NCBI RefSeq assembly: GCF_037975245.1
Contig: NC_092569.1
Span: forward strand, 36,886,168 to 36,950,167
Direction of reading: 5' to 3'
Length of the DNA stretch: 64,000 nt
DNA from: Apostichopus japonicus
Taxonomy: Eukaryota; Echinodermata; Holothuroidea; Aspidochirotida; Stichopodidae
Part shown: piece by piece, positions 21,429 through 38,300 of the stretch
Numbering within the stretch: position 1 is the stretch's first letter
How the letters are laid out: the number at the start of each line of letters is the position of its first letter
The notes under the pieces: model-generated
Database searches by the model: none
Told to the model about the DNA's origin: nothing
Seen by the model: the letters and a program-made list of their open reading frames with translations, nothing else
Made by a program: the position numbers and the translations under genes

Positions 21429-22630
21429 GTGTCTAATGTAATATTGATTTCAATCATTTATAACCCTTATATTTTATTCTATACAGATCACATGTCAATT
21501 TCAGTCAGTTATAACTCTCCATATGTTATTTTATACAGATCACATATCTTTTTCAGTCATTTAGAACCCTTCAAATGTTCGAGTCATGTTCACATAACCC
21601 TCCCCAGTTCGAGATACTCCAAGAGTAATGTATGTCGTCCAGTTACAGAGTTGTTGAAAATTGACAATTCATAATCATGGACGTTAAATATGAATCTGAG
21701 AGACTGACCTCGGTCAGCTTGTGGATTTGATAAGCCAATGAGGCTTCTACACGAGTTCCTGCTTGCGCAGGAGGATCTAAAATACATACAAACAATACCT
21801 ACATACATGTAATTCTATTCAGATCACATGTCTCTTTGAGTCATTTAGAACCCTTCACATGTTATTCTATACAGATCACATGATTCTTTCAGTCATTTAT
21901 AACACTTCCCATGTCATTCTATACTGATCACATGTCACTAAATTTCAGTCTTTTATAACCCTTCTCATGTTATTCTATACAGATCACATGTCTGTTTGAG
22001 TCATTTAGAACCCTTCCCATGTTATTCTTTATAGACAACATGTCACTTTCAGTCTTTTATAACCCTTCCCATGTTATTTTATACTGATCACATGTCTCTT
22101 TCATTCATTTATAACCCTTCACATGTTATTCTATACAGATCACATGTCTCTTTGAGTCATTTAGAACCGTTCACATGTTATTCTTTACAGACAACATGTC
22201 ACTTTCAGTCTTTTATAACCCTTCCCATGTTATTTTATACTGATCACATGTCACTAAATTTCAGTCTTTTATAACCCTTCCCATGTTATTCTATACTGAT
22301 CACATGTCTCTTTGAGTCATTTATAACCCTTCCCATGTTATTCTATACAGATCACATATCTCATTTAGTCATTCATAACCCTTCCCATGTTATTCTACAC
22401 AGATCACATATTTCATTTAGTCATTTATAACCCTTCACATGTTATTTTATATAGATCACATGTCTTTTTGAGTCATTTAGACCCGTTCACATGTTATTTA
22501 ATATAGATCACATGTCTCTTCCAGTCATTTATAACCTTTCCAGTGTTATTCTATACATATCACATGTCTCTTTGAGTCATTTAGAACCCTTCACATGTTA
22601 TTCTTTACAGATCACATGTCAATTTAGTGT
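21429..22630 (+). repeat. Satellite array, 52-56-bp unit
   Basis: Copies centre on 'gttattctatacagatcaca', then a tgtctctt(t/c) word, 'agtcattta(g/t)aaccctt' and 'c(c/a)cat'. About 17 copies are present, with two variant types: 'ctctttgagtcatttag' and 'cactaaatttcagtctttt'. The array is interrupted at about 21598-21810 by a SINE fragment. It starts 430 bases after the paralog B stop codon. Confidence 0.85.
21598..21790 (+). mobile_element. 5'-truncated tRNA-derived SINE (family 2)
   Basis: The segment 'ccagttcgaga' (a decayed B box) through 'gccaatgagg' (about 21747) matches the SINE at 50120-50322 in opposite orientation, including 'ttacagagttgttga' and 'ggacgttaaatatgaatct'. The A-box part is missing. 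The satellite resumes on either side. Confidence 0.7.
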
Positions 22631-23769
22631 GAAAGGTAATAAATATATAAATATGTAAATAGTTTTTGATGGCAAGGCTTAATTAACACAAGATTTATGC
22701 ATTTTGGACAATCATGTATGAAATATGCTTAGATGCTGTTTCAAAATAATGATACGTCCGTAAGTATAACATCACGCAGTGGCGTACGAAGCGGGGGGGG
22801 GGGGTGCGGTTCGTCCCGGATACCAGTCAGTGGGTGCCATGCCACAGCCTCCAAAATGAATATTGAACCAAAAACAGAAAAAATCAGAAACATTCACTTA
22901 AGAATGAGAATTCCTGACATAAAATCAGATCAAAGCTTTGGCAAAGATAGCACCATTTTGCATCTAAGCCACCTTACATAAACAAATATTTCTCAAAGGG
23001 GAGGGGGAACGCCCTTCCCTTAGACCCCTGCTTTGTTTGCACAGGCAAACAAAGGAAGGATCCGCCTGGGTACCAACTATTCTAGGTACGTCACTGATAT
23101 CTGAGAATTTGTGAGCTAAAGGAACGATGTTATAAAGTAATGCAAAGAAATCATGAAACGTTTTCATTTCCTATTTATTATTTGATGTTAAATGTTTCAG
23201 TTCATCATATCGCAGAAAAGCCACACATCAAGCCCAATAAGCAGAAATCAGGAAACAAAGCCCCTGGCCCTGGGAATTATATATGGCATACAGAAAATTG
23301 AGGAAAATTGAAGCATTCAAAAACAGACAATTTCAAATACCAATACCTCGCAACCGCAATATGTAGGAGTTGCATGCATGCACATTTTACCAGATGATTC
23401 GAACTTCCATATTCTTTCAAGCAACGCAACTTTCTCACCATTACTAAATACACATTGTTAGTGTATTGATGACTGTCATTGGCTGAGGACAAGTGAGGAA
23501 GCAAAAACACTACCTAAAGGATTTGCGTGCAAGATTCGCTGTGCTTGCAACATATTGGTCCCCTCAACTCAATTGCTAGTTGCGTGTGCTCATGCGCACG
23601 TCACTGACATGAATATCGAATATATGCCTATTATATTTTATGTGCCTATATTATATTATATATGCCTATTACATATGCCTACTATAATATATGTCTATTA
23701 TAATACAAATGTCTGTTATATAAAATATGCTTATAATATATACATATATATATATACATACACACACAC

Positions 23770-23859
<90 letters not shown>

Positions 23860-24346
23860 ATTGTTTATGACTTGGTTTGTAAAAGTGACCACAAAAATAA
23901 GCAATGGCATGGCTGACCATCTGTAACTTTCACTGGACATGACATCAGAATACTGTATCAGTGTATGTGTTAGTGTCGTTAACAAGTTAAGATAACGATT
24001 GGTACTGACAATTATTATTATTATCGATGATTACTGAGTGTCCGACTTGCAGCTTTCACTGGTCAGGTCTCGAGAATTATCAATTTTTTGGGACTAAAAA
24101 TTAATCCAATAACTTTCTGTTGTTCATTTCGAGTAATGTAATTACCAGCTGCAGAACTCACTGGCAGAACCACCATTACTTTTATAATTCAGACGACAGA
24201 GGATAGTTGCACCTTCCTGGATTTCAAGGTGTGATAGGGGACCAAATGGAATATTTTTGCCACTGACTTGAGACTTGAGCCCACTCTTTTTTAATTTCCT
24301 CCTGTATTCCTTCAAGCCATCTGGGTTGTTCTGATTATTTAGCAGC
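22631..24346. other. Intergenic repeats, no recognised gene
   Basis: A block at 22777-23096 starts CAGTGGCGTACGA with a G-run and ends with the inverted 'gtacgtcactg', so it resembles a MITE, but the 8 bases on each side do not match. A (TA)n/(CA)n tract occupies about 23738-23856. Nothing else was recognised. Confidence 0.5.
23738..23856. repeat. (TA)n/(CA)n microsatellite
   Basis: An almost pure TA dinucleotide run about 85 bases long, preceded by a short CA run. Frames reading IYIYIY across it are artefacts. Confidence 0.95.
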
Positions 24347-24354
24347 AAAGTACT

Positions 24355-24719
24355 CAGTGGCGTAGGAAGGTACTTTTAAGTGGGGGGGCTGAAGACTGAT
24401 GGCCGGCCTGGGGGAGGGGTCTAAGGGGAGGGGGTGTCCCCCTCCCCTTTGGAATTTTTTTTGCATTTCCAGGTGGCCTCAGATGCAATTTGGTGCAATA
24501 TAGCACACTTCAACACCCACTCTATTTTGTATAGAATTTTGCATTTTCACTTGGCCTTAGATGCAATTTGGTGCTTCAAATGAGATTTTTTTCTCATTTG
24601 GAAATGAAAAAGGGGTTTTCTGACTTGCGGAGCGGGGGGGCGGAACGATACTTCCGCCCCCCCATATTTTTCACTGGGGGGGCTGGCGCCCCCCAGCCCC
24701 CCCGGTTCCTACGCCCTTG
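24355..24719. mobile_element. hAT-like MITE, copy 1
   Basis: A 365-bp element with near-matching inverted ends (CAGTGGCGTAGGAA and, inverted, CAAGGGCGTAGGAA), flanked by the perfect 8-base duplication aaagtact (24347-24354 and 24720-24727). 8-bp duplications and CA..TG ends fit hAT transposons. A second copy lies at 55292-55668 with a different 8-base duplication. There is no coding capacity, so it depends on a transposase elsewhere. Confidence 0.88.
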
Positions 24720-24727
24720 AAAGTACT

Positions 24728-28100
<3,373 letters not shown>

Positions 28101-28109
28101 AACCCGCTT

Positions 28110-28670
28110 ACATATATCTATTCCAGATATGCAGATAAAGATTTATCTGGCCATATAGAGCCAGATATAACTGGATTATTTGGATTTTCTTATATCAACC
28201 AGATAAAGTTGTATCTGGCCCAGATATGGATGGCTAAACATTTAGCCAGATACAATTTTATATGGGTCAGATATGGAAGCCATAAACTTCAACCATATAA
28301 AATTTTATATGGGCCATATAAAAGTTTATCTGGATTTTCTTTATATCAACCAGATAAAGTTTTATCTGGCCCAGATATGGATGCAATAAAATTTAACCTG
28401 ATAAAATTTTATATGGGCCATATAAAAGTTTATCTGGATTTTCTTTATATCAACCAGATAAAGTTTTATCTGGCCAAGATATGGATGCAATAAAATTTAA
28501 CCAGATAAAATTTTATATGGGCCATATAAAACTTTATTTTATATCAAGTTATATCTGCCCATCTTTTTGTCTGGCCAATATAAATTCCAGATCTGGAGCA
28601 GATCTGGCCCAGATTGAAATTCCAGATCTGGGTTTTTATATCTGGCCTAGATCTGGGATGTATACATAAG
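28110..28670. repeat. Self-complementary AT-rich repeat block (fold-back type)
   Basis: Many copies of 'ccagataaa' and 'tttatctgg' occur, often as perfect palindromes such as CCAGATAAA-GT-TTTATCTGG, interleaved with 'atgggccatat'. Part is a tandem repeat of about 120 bases (28300-28530). The right end is rich in 'ccagatctgg'. A transcript or single strand could fold extensively. This may be a fold-back transposon or a palindromic satellite; no flanking duplication was found. Confidence 0.7.
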
Positions 28671-29109
28671 AAGCCCATTTGTTGCTAAGCCACCGCAACC
28701 AGATATATCGAATTTAAGCTGACATGGAGGGATCACTCTACGGTACGAAAACATACAAACCATAGGGTCATGTGACGTGCTCTCAGGTGCTACTCACATA
28801 TTATTTAAACCGTTGTCAGTTCGAAGAAATAAGCTTTCCGTAGACAACAGAACGCCACAATAACGGGCTTAAGTTCTCATGGGTCGAACACGATAGGTTG
28901 CTCGATCCAATCCTTATAAGATCGGCTAAGATTAGTTTTAAGGTGTGTCGACAACACAGCTAGTTGACCTCTAACGTCACTTCCGTTTCAGATTCGCTGA
29001 TAATATGAATCGTTTTAGTGGTAAATTGTGCAGCTTTTGGATGTGTTGGGATAGAGACGATGAAGATACCAGTTACTTTTAGATCATTGTGAAACCCAAA
29101 TTCATAAAA

Positions 29110-29312
29110 TCAAGTCAAGAAATGATGGAAACAAAGCACTCTGTGAGCTGTACCAAGTGTTTGAATCACCGATGTGCGCGAAACACTCAGAATGCAATAC
29201 CAAGTGTTTGGCTTACGGTGGTGCAGCGGTAAGTGACACACTCAGAATGCAATACCAAGTGTTTGAATCACTGTGCCTTTGGTACGTACGTGAAACACTC
29301 AGAATACAATCT
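29110..29312 (+). repeat. About 65-bp tandem repeat, three copies
   Basis: Three units share 'accaagtgtttg', then 'aaacactcagaat' or a close variant, then 'gcaat'. Copies start near 29150, 29200 and 29255 and are diverged in the middle. No function is suggested. Confidence 0.7.
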
Positions 29313-32300
29313 CCCCATTGACGTAGTTGGTCCAGGTAAATATATACACTGATTAGGAGACGAGATGACAGCCTGCTTGAGCAAGTCAGTGAGGTTTATA
29401 GGTAAACTCATATTTTCGATTCTACTACTTACATATTGGTTTCTGAATATTGTATTTTCACAGTTAAGTGAGTTATGAATAGCACGCTGACAGCTGGGCT
29501 CAAACTTGCAAGTCAATCACCGGTGGGCCAGACTGGTTCCACGATATTTCTTACCACACATGTACTCTGTCATACTGTATGTGATGTTCACGAACAGTCA
29601 TACTGCTAAGAGCCTCGGCTTAACAGTGTAGGCCTCATGCTGCTCGATGTGTTGTCCCATGCAATAGCATACCAGTTGAAGTTTACTGTGTGTAGCGTTG
29701 TTTTAAAACTGATGGCAATCACAACCCAATTCTGTGACCATACATATTACATAGCTTTCATACAATGTACAGTAGGGCAGGTCCAAGCTATTTGCACTGT
29801 GATGTACGGAACATTTCAGAGATTTAAATGTGTCTCGAGGTTACAACAAAGAAATATTCCAGAATCATTTTTGGTTTAAAGCTAACACTTTATTAAAAAC
29901 AAATAAGAAATATTGACTGACATTACATTAATTGGGTCTTTATCAAAATGCAGCATGGCGTACGGGACGATCAAAAACTTTTTTTTTTTTATCGAAACAC
30001 TCATTGAAGTTAGAAAAAACTCAGAAGGTAAAAGTGCAGCAATCATCTTATATCACTGATGTATAGCTAAATATTAAAGTACAATGTAGCATAATATCAA
30101 CAAAAAGTATTATATAAGTGATTGTGGTACAGCACTTGACAACATGAGTGATAAACCTGCGACATACCGGTCATGTGAGGTAAGGGACAATATTTCCATA
30201 CACAAATGGACTTTGAAAATTTACTTTATTGTTACTGGATGTTTACTTTAAAGTTGTTTCCTCATTATGAGCATGAATTTGGATATATTCCCAGAATGTC
30301 AGTGTTTGTTGTGTGCAATAATTTCATGATTTGTGGGTGAGGGATGGGATAGCGGCTCTAATTGGGAGGGTGTATGCACAAGTTAAAGACTGTAAGGCAC
30401 AAAAAATATTCTAAATCTACGGATATATACTTTAAATACTGTATACATCCATATTTTAATGAATTGTAGCTCTAATGAAAAAATAGGTAGGTGCATACAT
30501 GAAAGTAATAGATCCATCAGCAGAACAACTTGTACGTTCTCATATTCAGACAACCTCATGGTGAAACAATGTCCTTGGAACTACTGTATGTAGCTTCAGT
30601 CTGGAACATAATGAACTGTAGAAAAATAATTCTATCTATACAGTAATACACTGGTACAAAAACACATCAATAACACTGAAACTAACGCTTTAAAAAAGTT
30701 TCCTTAAGAAGCTCACAACAATGAGATGGAAAAACTTCCCAATTATCATCTGAACTACATAGTTACTGTACATCAACTATGGTGCAGAGTTAGCAGTGAT
30801 ATGACAGTTTACCATATTTAGTATTAAATCTGGATTCCACATCGTTTAATTTTCCTCATTTGTGTCAATGTTGAGGATTTAGATGCTGAAATGGGAGCAT
30901 TACTGCCACCTACAGTTTGGTTCCTGGATACATCTGGATAGATTGATAATCAGTTGATAGTTTTTTTCTTATGATGTTTACCTAAGTTGGCTTTTCAGGC
31001 ATACTATAATTAGACTTTGTAAGATTCTATGCATTACAGTCCAACACAAAATCAATTTAAACAGTGCACAATGTAGAACTTGCAGTATCCATTTAATGCA
31101 TGAAACTATCAACTAGAAAAGGAAAATGTTTCCACCAGAAATCACTGTTGAAGCAACTGTCAATCTAATAGTGTTTGTCACATTTTGTCCCGTACGTCAC
31201 CTTTTGTCCCGTACGTCACATTTTAAAATTTTATTATATACTACGCATAATTTTAAAAATATATTGGAAGGTTTTGTTTAGTAACGGCATAAATTAGAAC
31301 TTTACAGAATATCTCAGAAAACATTGTTTTTTATCCCTATTAAAACCTAACAAACCTTCCGAGGTTGTGACGTACAAAACATTGGTTTTTTAATCTACTG
31401 TACCTAGTTACCATGACTAATTAATTCACAAAAGTAAACTGTTTTCAAAATTACTGGAAGACAGGGTGTCCAAGTTCTCACATAACAAATATTCAATTGA
31501 GTCATGCTGCTGGCTGGTACAGTAGATCAAATTTAAAAATGTCCCGTACATCACACTGATATTTTAATTATGCAAATTAGCAACCTGTAATTTATGGAAT
31601 ATGGAAAAGTTCCCCCCCCCCCAAAAAAAAAAAACAATTTGAAAACTTCATTTGCTTCAAAATGATACCATGTACTCACTATTCCAATGAAATTTGACTT
31701 CATGGGATAGAATATTTTGGACTTGCCCTGTCCTGACCCAACATACCTATACAATACCCAATGGACTGACTTAGATGAAGATGAACCTAGGCTTGTTGCT
31801 GAACATGAGAAACAGCTTTATGGCTCAGCAATGTGAACAGTGTGAAAATAACTAGGCTAGTACTTATATATTTCACATTGAAGTATACATTTACCTGGAT
31901 ATTGAGAATTAGTGGATAAAGAAGGCCTGCTTCGAGAATGCTTATTTACTGTAGTGGGCAAATGCTGTATGGAAAAACCACTCAAGAAAAGTACTGCCTT
32001 CATCCCCTTACAAACTTATTACAGTATATGCCTACAGAAGCTCAAAGAACAATGCTTGCAGCCTGTCCTCAGTTAAAACATGTTCATGCTTAGAATTTAT
32101 CTTACAGATGATGAGGAGCCTCAAACACAGCTACAAACTGCTGCAAACTTCTGCAAGTCTAAAAGAAATAAAATGCTTGTGTTGTCTGAAGATTAAAATT
32201 TGAAATTTATAGCCATAAAATGCTGTGCAAGTATTTGGGTCAGGACAGTCTGCTTATCAGAGTCAAGAACAATTCTATGTCTGTAAAATTTAAAATTAAT

Positions 32301-32368
32301 GTATAAGAAATGAAAAGTATAGTAATGTGTCGTCAGTTATCATAATATTGTTATTTTATATTCCATAG
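29313..32368. other. Probable 5' region of the TatD gene, first exon not found
   Basis: The TatD gene needs a short first exon (start codon to a phase-1 donor) upstream of 32369. None was identified with confidence. The stretch holds several copies of 'gtcccgtacgtcac' (31185-31560) and its inverse near 29954, possibly ends of a DNA transposon. Confidence 0.4.
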
Positions 32369-32389
32369 ATATTGGTGCTAATCTTACAG
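32369..32389 (+). CDS. TATDN1: TATDN1 21-nt microexon
   Basis: Flanked by 'ttccatag' and 'gtgagttgg', this 21-base exon encodes the seven residues around IGANLT in phase 1-1. These belong to the first conserved strand, which holds metal ligands in TatD enzymes. Without it the next exon's DKVFRGLY would have no partner, so the exon is probably real despite its size. Confidence 0.75.
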
Positions 32390-35300
32390 GTGAGTTGGTG
32401 ACAGTACATAATTACCTGCACATTGTACTAGGTACAAATGTGTAAATTATAGCAATTCTGCGATAGATTTACTTCACTCAATGTCTTTATTCCCTACCCC
32501 CTTCCCTTAATCCTCTCTTTGTCCCTCCACTGTTTATCTCCTACCTCTCCACTTCTCCTGTTGGTTTTTTTCTTTTGTCTCTCCATCCCTTGTCTACTAA
32601 TCCCCTTACATCTATCTTTTTGTGTTCACCATGCTCATTAACCTGTCTGTATTCTGTGTGTGTTTTTGTCCCTTCTGTTACTGTTACTTGTCATTTAGCC
32701 TTTGAAAAAGATCCTGCTAGGATCGAAACGTCAGGCCAACTTACTTTTACACACTCAATATCTTGATGTTATGTGGTCCAGTTTTGCTTTATGTGGTCCA
32801 GTTTTGCTTTATGTGGTCCAGTTTTGCTTTATGTGGTCCAGTTTTGCTTTATGTGGTCCAGTTTTGCTTTATGTGGTCCAGTTTTGCTTTATGTGGTCCA
32901 GGTTTTGCTTTATGCAGGGCCAGCCTTTGTGTCATAGTTTGGTTTTCTCTGGAATACCAAGTTGTCCTCATGCTGCTTCTCATAAATGATGATTTCTTTC
33001 TTCAATTCAAATTTCAATTAAAGCAGTCGTAGTGTATGTTTGGCCTTGCAAGAAGAAGGCACAGTAAACAAGTCACTAAATTTCTAAGCAGATGAACTGT
33101 CATTGCTTGGTGTGACTGTGTCCTAGCAACCAAAGAGTTTCAAACTTTCAAGTTTGTTTTTGTAGCCATTTTCCCTGTCATAAACATATTAAATCACTAA
33201 TGGATGATTTCTTTTCAGATAAGGTGTTTAGGGGCTTGTATCATGGATCACAGAAGCATCAAGGTAACTCGATCACTGATTGAATAATCCCAGATTTAAA
33301 GTTTTTAGATTGTTGAACACCATCACCTTGCAGTTACAGCACAACTAATACCTTTCCCCAAATTTCCCCATTTTTCAGAATTGTTGATATATTACAAATA
33401 CTTTTTTCCCCACCTCACCTTAGATTTTAATAAGTTTATAAGTGTGCTAAAGCTAAGTTACAGCACAACTAATACCTTTCCCCAAATTTCCCCATTTTTC
33501 AGAATTGTTGATATATTACAAATACTTTTTTCCCCACCTCACCTTAGATTTTAATAAGTTTATAAGTTTGCTAAAGTTTAGGACTTAAATATTTATCTTG
33601 TCATAATTTAATACCAAACAGAGAGTGACGTGATTAGTTGTGTCAACTTTGCCAGTTGGTTAGATTAAAATAGTGTATTCTTTCTCAGTTTGCATTTCTG
33701 GTCAGCTAATCTCCCTCACTTGTGTATTGTTGATATTCATGTGATTTCTCTGTCTCTTAGAATCAGGTTTTTTAAAAATTCATCACAATAATTGCAATAA
33801 AGGTTTCTATTGCTTTATCAATATATGTTATGAGAGAGATGAATGATGAATGAAGTCATACCATAAATTTTGTAATTTGATATCACCTCAAATGAGGTGA
33901 TTATTATTGGAATCATTCAAACCTATTTCTGTTCTCTAGCAGATAGAGGGAATAATTGTCCAGTAAAGTTTAAGAGCTAATTGGCATTTGTAACAGAAAC
34001 TCATTGAGAGGAAAGTTAAATGCAAGTGTGTAGAAACCTTGCACAATGACAATGCATGTAGTGAAAATACATTGAAACTATTATCTTTCAGATGACTTTC
34101 ATGATGTCTTGGAGAGGGCATGTGATGTTGGTGTCCAAAAAGTAAATATTTCCCTACATATCCTATGATTACTGTACATGGTTGAGTGTAAATCTTGGAG
34201 TAGTGAACTGTGGTTGGTATTACATGTTGATCAGTTGCCGTTGTATTCCTTCATGAGTGTAATTATAATAGTAATGGAGCCTCTCTGCTCTGGTTATATT
34301 TTGACACTTTCAAGCAGACAGCTGTTACATTGAAGTCTTGAATTTTATCATGCTGTCTACACTTTGAATACATTTTTTGTAGGAATTAAAATAACTATCC
34401 CGGGATGGGAGCTCCAGTTCATCATCATATGGAGTCTCACTGTCATGTATCTGGAGATGTGTAAGGAAATAGTTCATTTTGTCCTCTTTGGTGAGTGGAG
34501 GGGTGGGGGGGGGGAGAACATTTCTCTAAATCTTCTGCTCCCATGTACCACACCAAGCAGTAATAATTATTCATATTAAGTATTGCTGGAATACATGTCA
34601 TTTTGGGAAGTCTATGAATTGTCTGACGTTATATTTCTCATCTAGGTTTTCATAACAGGAGGCAGTCTTACAGATAGCAAAGCAGCTTTAGAACTTGCTA
34701 ATACAAATGGTAAGATGGAAACAGAATTTAAATGATTGGATTTGGAATATCTGGCCAAAATTGACAGATTCACCTGAGAGCTTTGAACATGACACATGTT
34801 AACATTATTGAAAGAGTTCTCAGTATTAGTTTCATGTTTTTGATTGAAAAATCTGATATTAAGGGCAAGACATGAACTCTCAAAGCCAGAGGAAAAGAAC
34901 ACAGATTTTTGTAACAAATTTATTTAAAGGCAAAATGGAGGTTTGAACTAACTATCAGATAGCCTTATGTAAGAAACCACATAGTGTAGGGAGCTATATT
35001 TTGTGTGATGTTATTATGTAATTATTCTGATTGAGTTTTATCCAAATATGAGAGAGCCAGCTAGGAACCGTGCAGATATCCTCAAAACAAAATTTACACT
35101 GTGTGAAGTATTCCATGTACAGTATTGTCCCTTGTGCACCTTGTAGATAAAGACTGCATCAGCAAAATATTGGACACATGTGAAACTTTGATCAAAGTAT
35201 AAATATCTTAGTTCTGCCCACAAGCCCACAATTTAACATTCTGATGAAGGGACCATTTTCCAAAACACTCTGTGGCACTAACTTTGAAGTCTAGTGGTTC

Positions 35301-38300
35301 CATCATTTGTGAATTCATGTAGCCATCATTGGTAATAGCCTTATGGCCAGATAATAATCAGTTGATGGTTTGAGATATTGTATGACCAGGGCTCTCGAAA
35401 ATTTGCAAATATAATTTATGGAAGTGAAAGTTTGCTTTTTAGATGCATTTAGCTTTAAAAAGGAGATACTTGTTGCTGGTTTGACATTAGAATGTTTGAC
35501 AAAGAATAACGCAACAAAATTGTTGTGAGGTTTGTTAACTTATTGTAGTGAAGAGTTAGTAGTGTCAAAAGTTTGGAAGAATCACGTTGACAACAATTTC
35601 AGTGAAATCTGTGCAACAGTTTTTGGAGGGCTGTAGCATCTGGACAACTTAAGATAATACAGAGCAAACTCTTTATGTGATTACATTATACATGTGTATA
35701 ATGGAGCTGTTTGGTGAAGTTTCAACAAAGTCTGGGGTGGTCATAGGGCAATCACTTGTTAAATTGACACTTCAAACTGCTGTTTGAAATTCTGTCCCTC
35801 ACACAGAAATTCTGTTCCTTGAAAAAATTTCACAATGCTGGCCACCCCCATAATTTTTTTTTTCTTTACTGTAAGTCGTAGGTGTTAATGGTATAACTTG
35901 TGTATACCTTGGAGAGTTCCATGTATATCACAGCAATTTTTCCATCTGAAAATTAAAATTTCATTTCTCAAAAAGCAAGGAACAGAATTTTGACCCAACA
36001 ATTTATATTTTTCAATTTTTAGAAACCATTTTGTGGAACTTTTATTGTATTCTTAATTTATGCCTTAAAGCATGAGTGTGAATATAAAACTTGATCAACC
36101 TTTTTGTCTAAAAGTTGGGAGGGTAATAAAACTGAGACTAATTAAACTAGCACGTTGCAGCCGACTACATCGTAATTTGTAGCGACTGGTTGACTCTGTA
36201 AATGTTTACTTTTGTTAATCATTGTAAATAGATATTTTTTGTCTGATAAGAATAACTGGTAAAGGCTCTTTGTAAGTAGCTTTAAAACATTGATTTGATC
36301 ATTTCTACAGGTTTGCTGTTCAGCACTGTTGGTTGTCATCCGACAAGATGCTCAGAGTTTGATAAATATTCACAAGGACCAGATGCTTACATATCTGCTT
36401 TGAAGGACCTTATTAACAGTAACAAAGAAAAAGTTGTTGCTGTGGGTGAAATTGGTCTTGGTGAGTGTATATTTAATGAGAGCTGCAAACATCTATTAAC
36501 AACAAGAAGAGAAGGTATAATACAAACATATGTTGATTATTCAATGTTGCACTTGTATATCTGTAGAATACCAATATCCCTTCTTGATGTATCATGCTTT
36601 CCAATTGTTTACAATGTTTACCTTTTCTGAGTCTAATGATATCGATTAAATTCATCTTATACCGCATTGTAGGTATCTATATAAATATAATAGTTATCTA
36701 TATACTAGGTATATATATATATATTAGGTATCTATATGTAATATTTATCTATATGAAGTAGTTATCTACATATGGTAGATATCTATAATAGTAGTTATCT
36801 ATATATACTAGGTATATATATATATATTAGGTATCTATATGAAGTAGTTATCTATATATGGTAGGTATCTATAATAGTAGTTATCTATATATACTAGGTA
36901 TCTATATATAGTAGGTATCTATATATAGTTGGTATCTATATATACTAGGTATCTATATATAGTAGGTATCTATATATAGTTGGTATCTATATATAGTAGG
37001 TATCTATATATAGTAGTTATCTATATATAGTAGTTATCTATATATAGTAAGTATATATATAGTTGGTATCTATATAGTAGGTATATATATATATTAGGTA
37101 TCTATATATAATAGTTACCTATATGAAGTAGTTATCTACATATGGTAGGTATCTATATATAGTAGTTATCTATATACTAGGAATCTATATATATATATAT
37201 AGTAGGTATCCTTATAAACTAGGAATATATATTTATATAGTATGGTATCTATACATAGTAGGTATCTAAATGGTATCTACATAAAGTTGGTATCTATATA
37301 TAGTAGGTATCTATACGTAGTAGACCGATAGTAGGTATCTATAGATAGTAGGCATCTATATATTGTAGGTATCTACATATTTTTACTTGAACAATTTTAA
37401 AATTGATCAATGTTTTTTTTCAATTGGACTTTTCTCATCCATGAAAAGTGAAAAGGCATTTTGTGTTGTTGTCGGACATGAACAAATCTGAGTGACAGAT
37501 CAGGTACTAGTTTGCGTTAGATAGGTATGCTGTTTATGACCTCCTGGATGTCACACAAACCCTCAATCCAAACCAGTCATGATCTCAAAGTAGTGGTTTG
37601 CCATCAATTCATAAAGAAACACTGTCAATATTCATGATTTCAAGCAGTACTTCATGAGATTCTGTAATAGCTTGTGAAATTTAATTCTTAATTGATTATA
37701 TGATTATGATTAATCGTGCAGCCAAACTATTAGAATAAACTTAGATGGCTCAGTAAAATGTACAGTAGCATGATCCAGTGATATGGCTGAATAGTGATGT
37801 AATATTCATGGGGTTTTCATGTTTTCAGGTTTCATGTCTGTTTCATGCTATTTTGTTTTCCATTCTCAATCTTCTGTTGAACTGGCTTGTTTTCTTTTCA
37901 GATTACGACAGACTTCATTTTTGTCCCAAGGAAGAACAACTCAAGTAAGTGTTAATGTATTTTAAGAGACAAAGTAGCATGTCTGTTTCCTTCATCATCC
38001 TCTTCCCATTCTCATCCCAGTCCTCTTCCCTCTCCTCCATCACATTCCTCACCCCTCTCCTCCACAACAGTCCTCCCCCTCCTCCTCCATCCCAGTCATC
38101 ATCCCTCCTCCTCCATCCCAGTCCTCATCCCTCTTCTCCATCCCTCTCTTCCAACCCACTCCTCATTCCTCTCCTTCAACCCCATACACAGGTACACCTG
38201 GTTACTGCACTATTGCAGTATTGTTTTGAGGTTTCGTCCCTGATATGATGTTCTGTTTGATATGCTGTGTTATTTGACCTAGAGGAGTAGTGTGTAATAT

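Noticed and set aside
14865-22630. Regular repeats that superficially resemble CRISPR arrays
   Set aside because: The units are direct tandem copies without unique spacers, the host is eukaryotic, and no cas genes are near.
22777-23096. A complete MITE with CAGTGGCGTAC ends
   Set aside because: The ends are inverted repeats, but the flanking 8 bases (acatcacg and atatctga) do not match. It may be chimeric, so it is mentioned only as resembling a MITE.
30150-30183. Possible first exon of TATDN1 (MSDKPATYRSCE then gtaagg)
   Set aside because: It ends in phase 0 whereas the next exon needs phase 1, and the residues do not resemble the family N-terminus.
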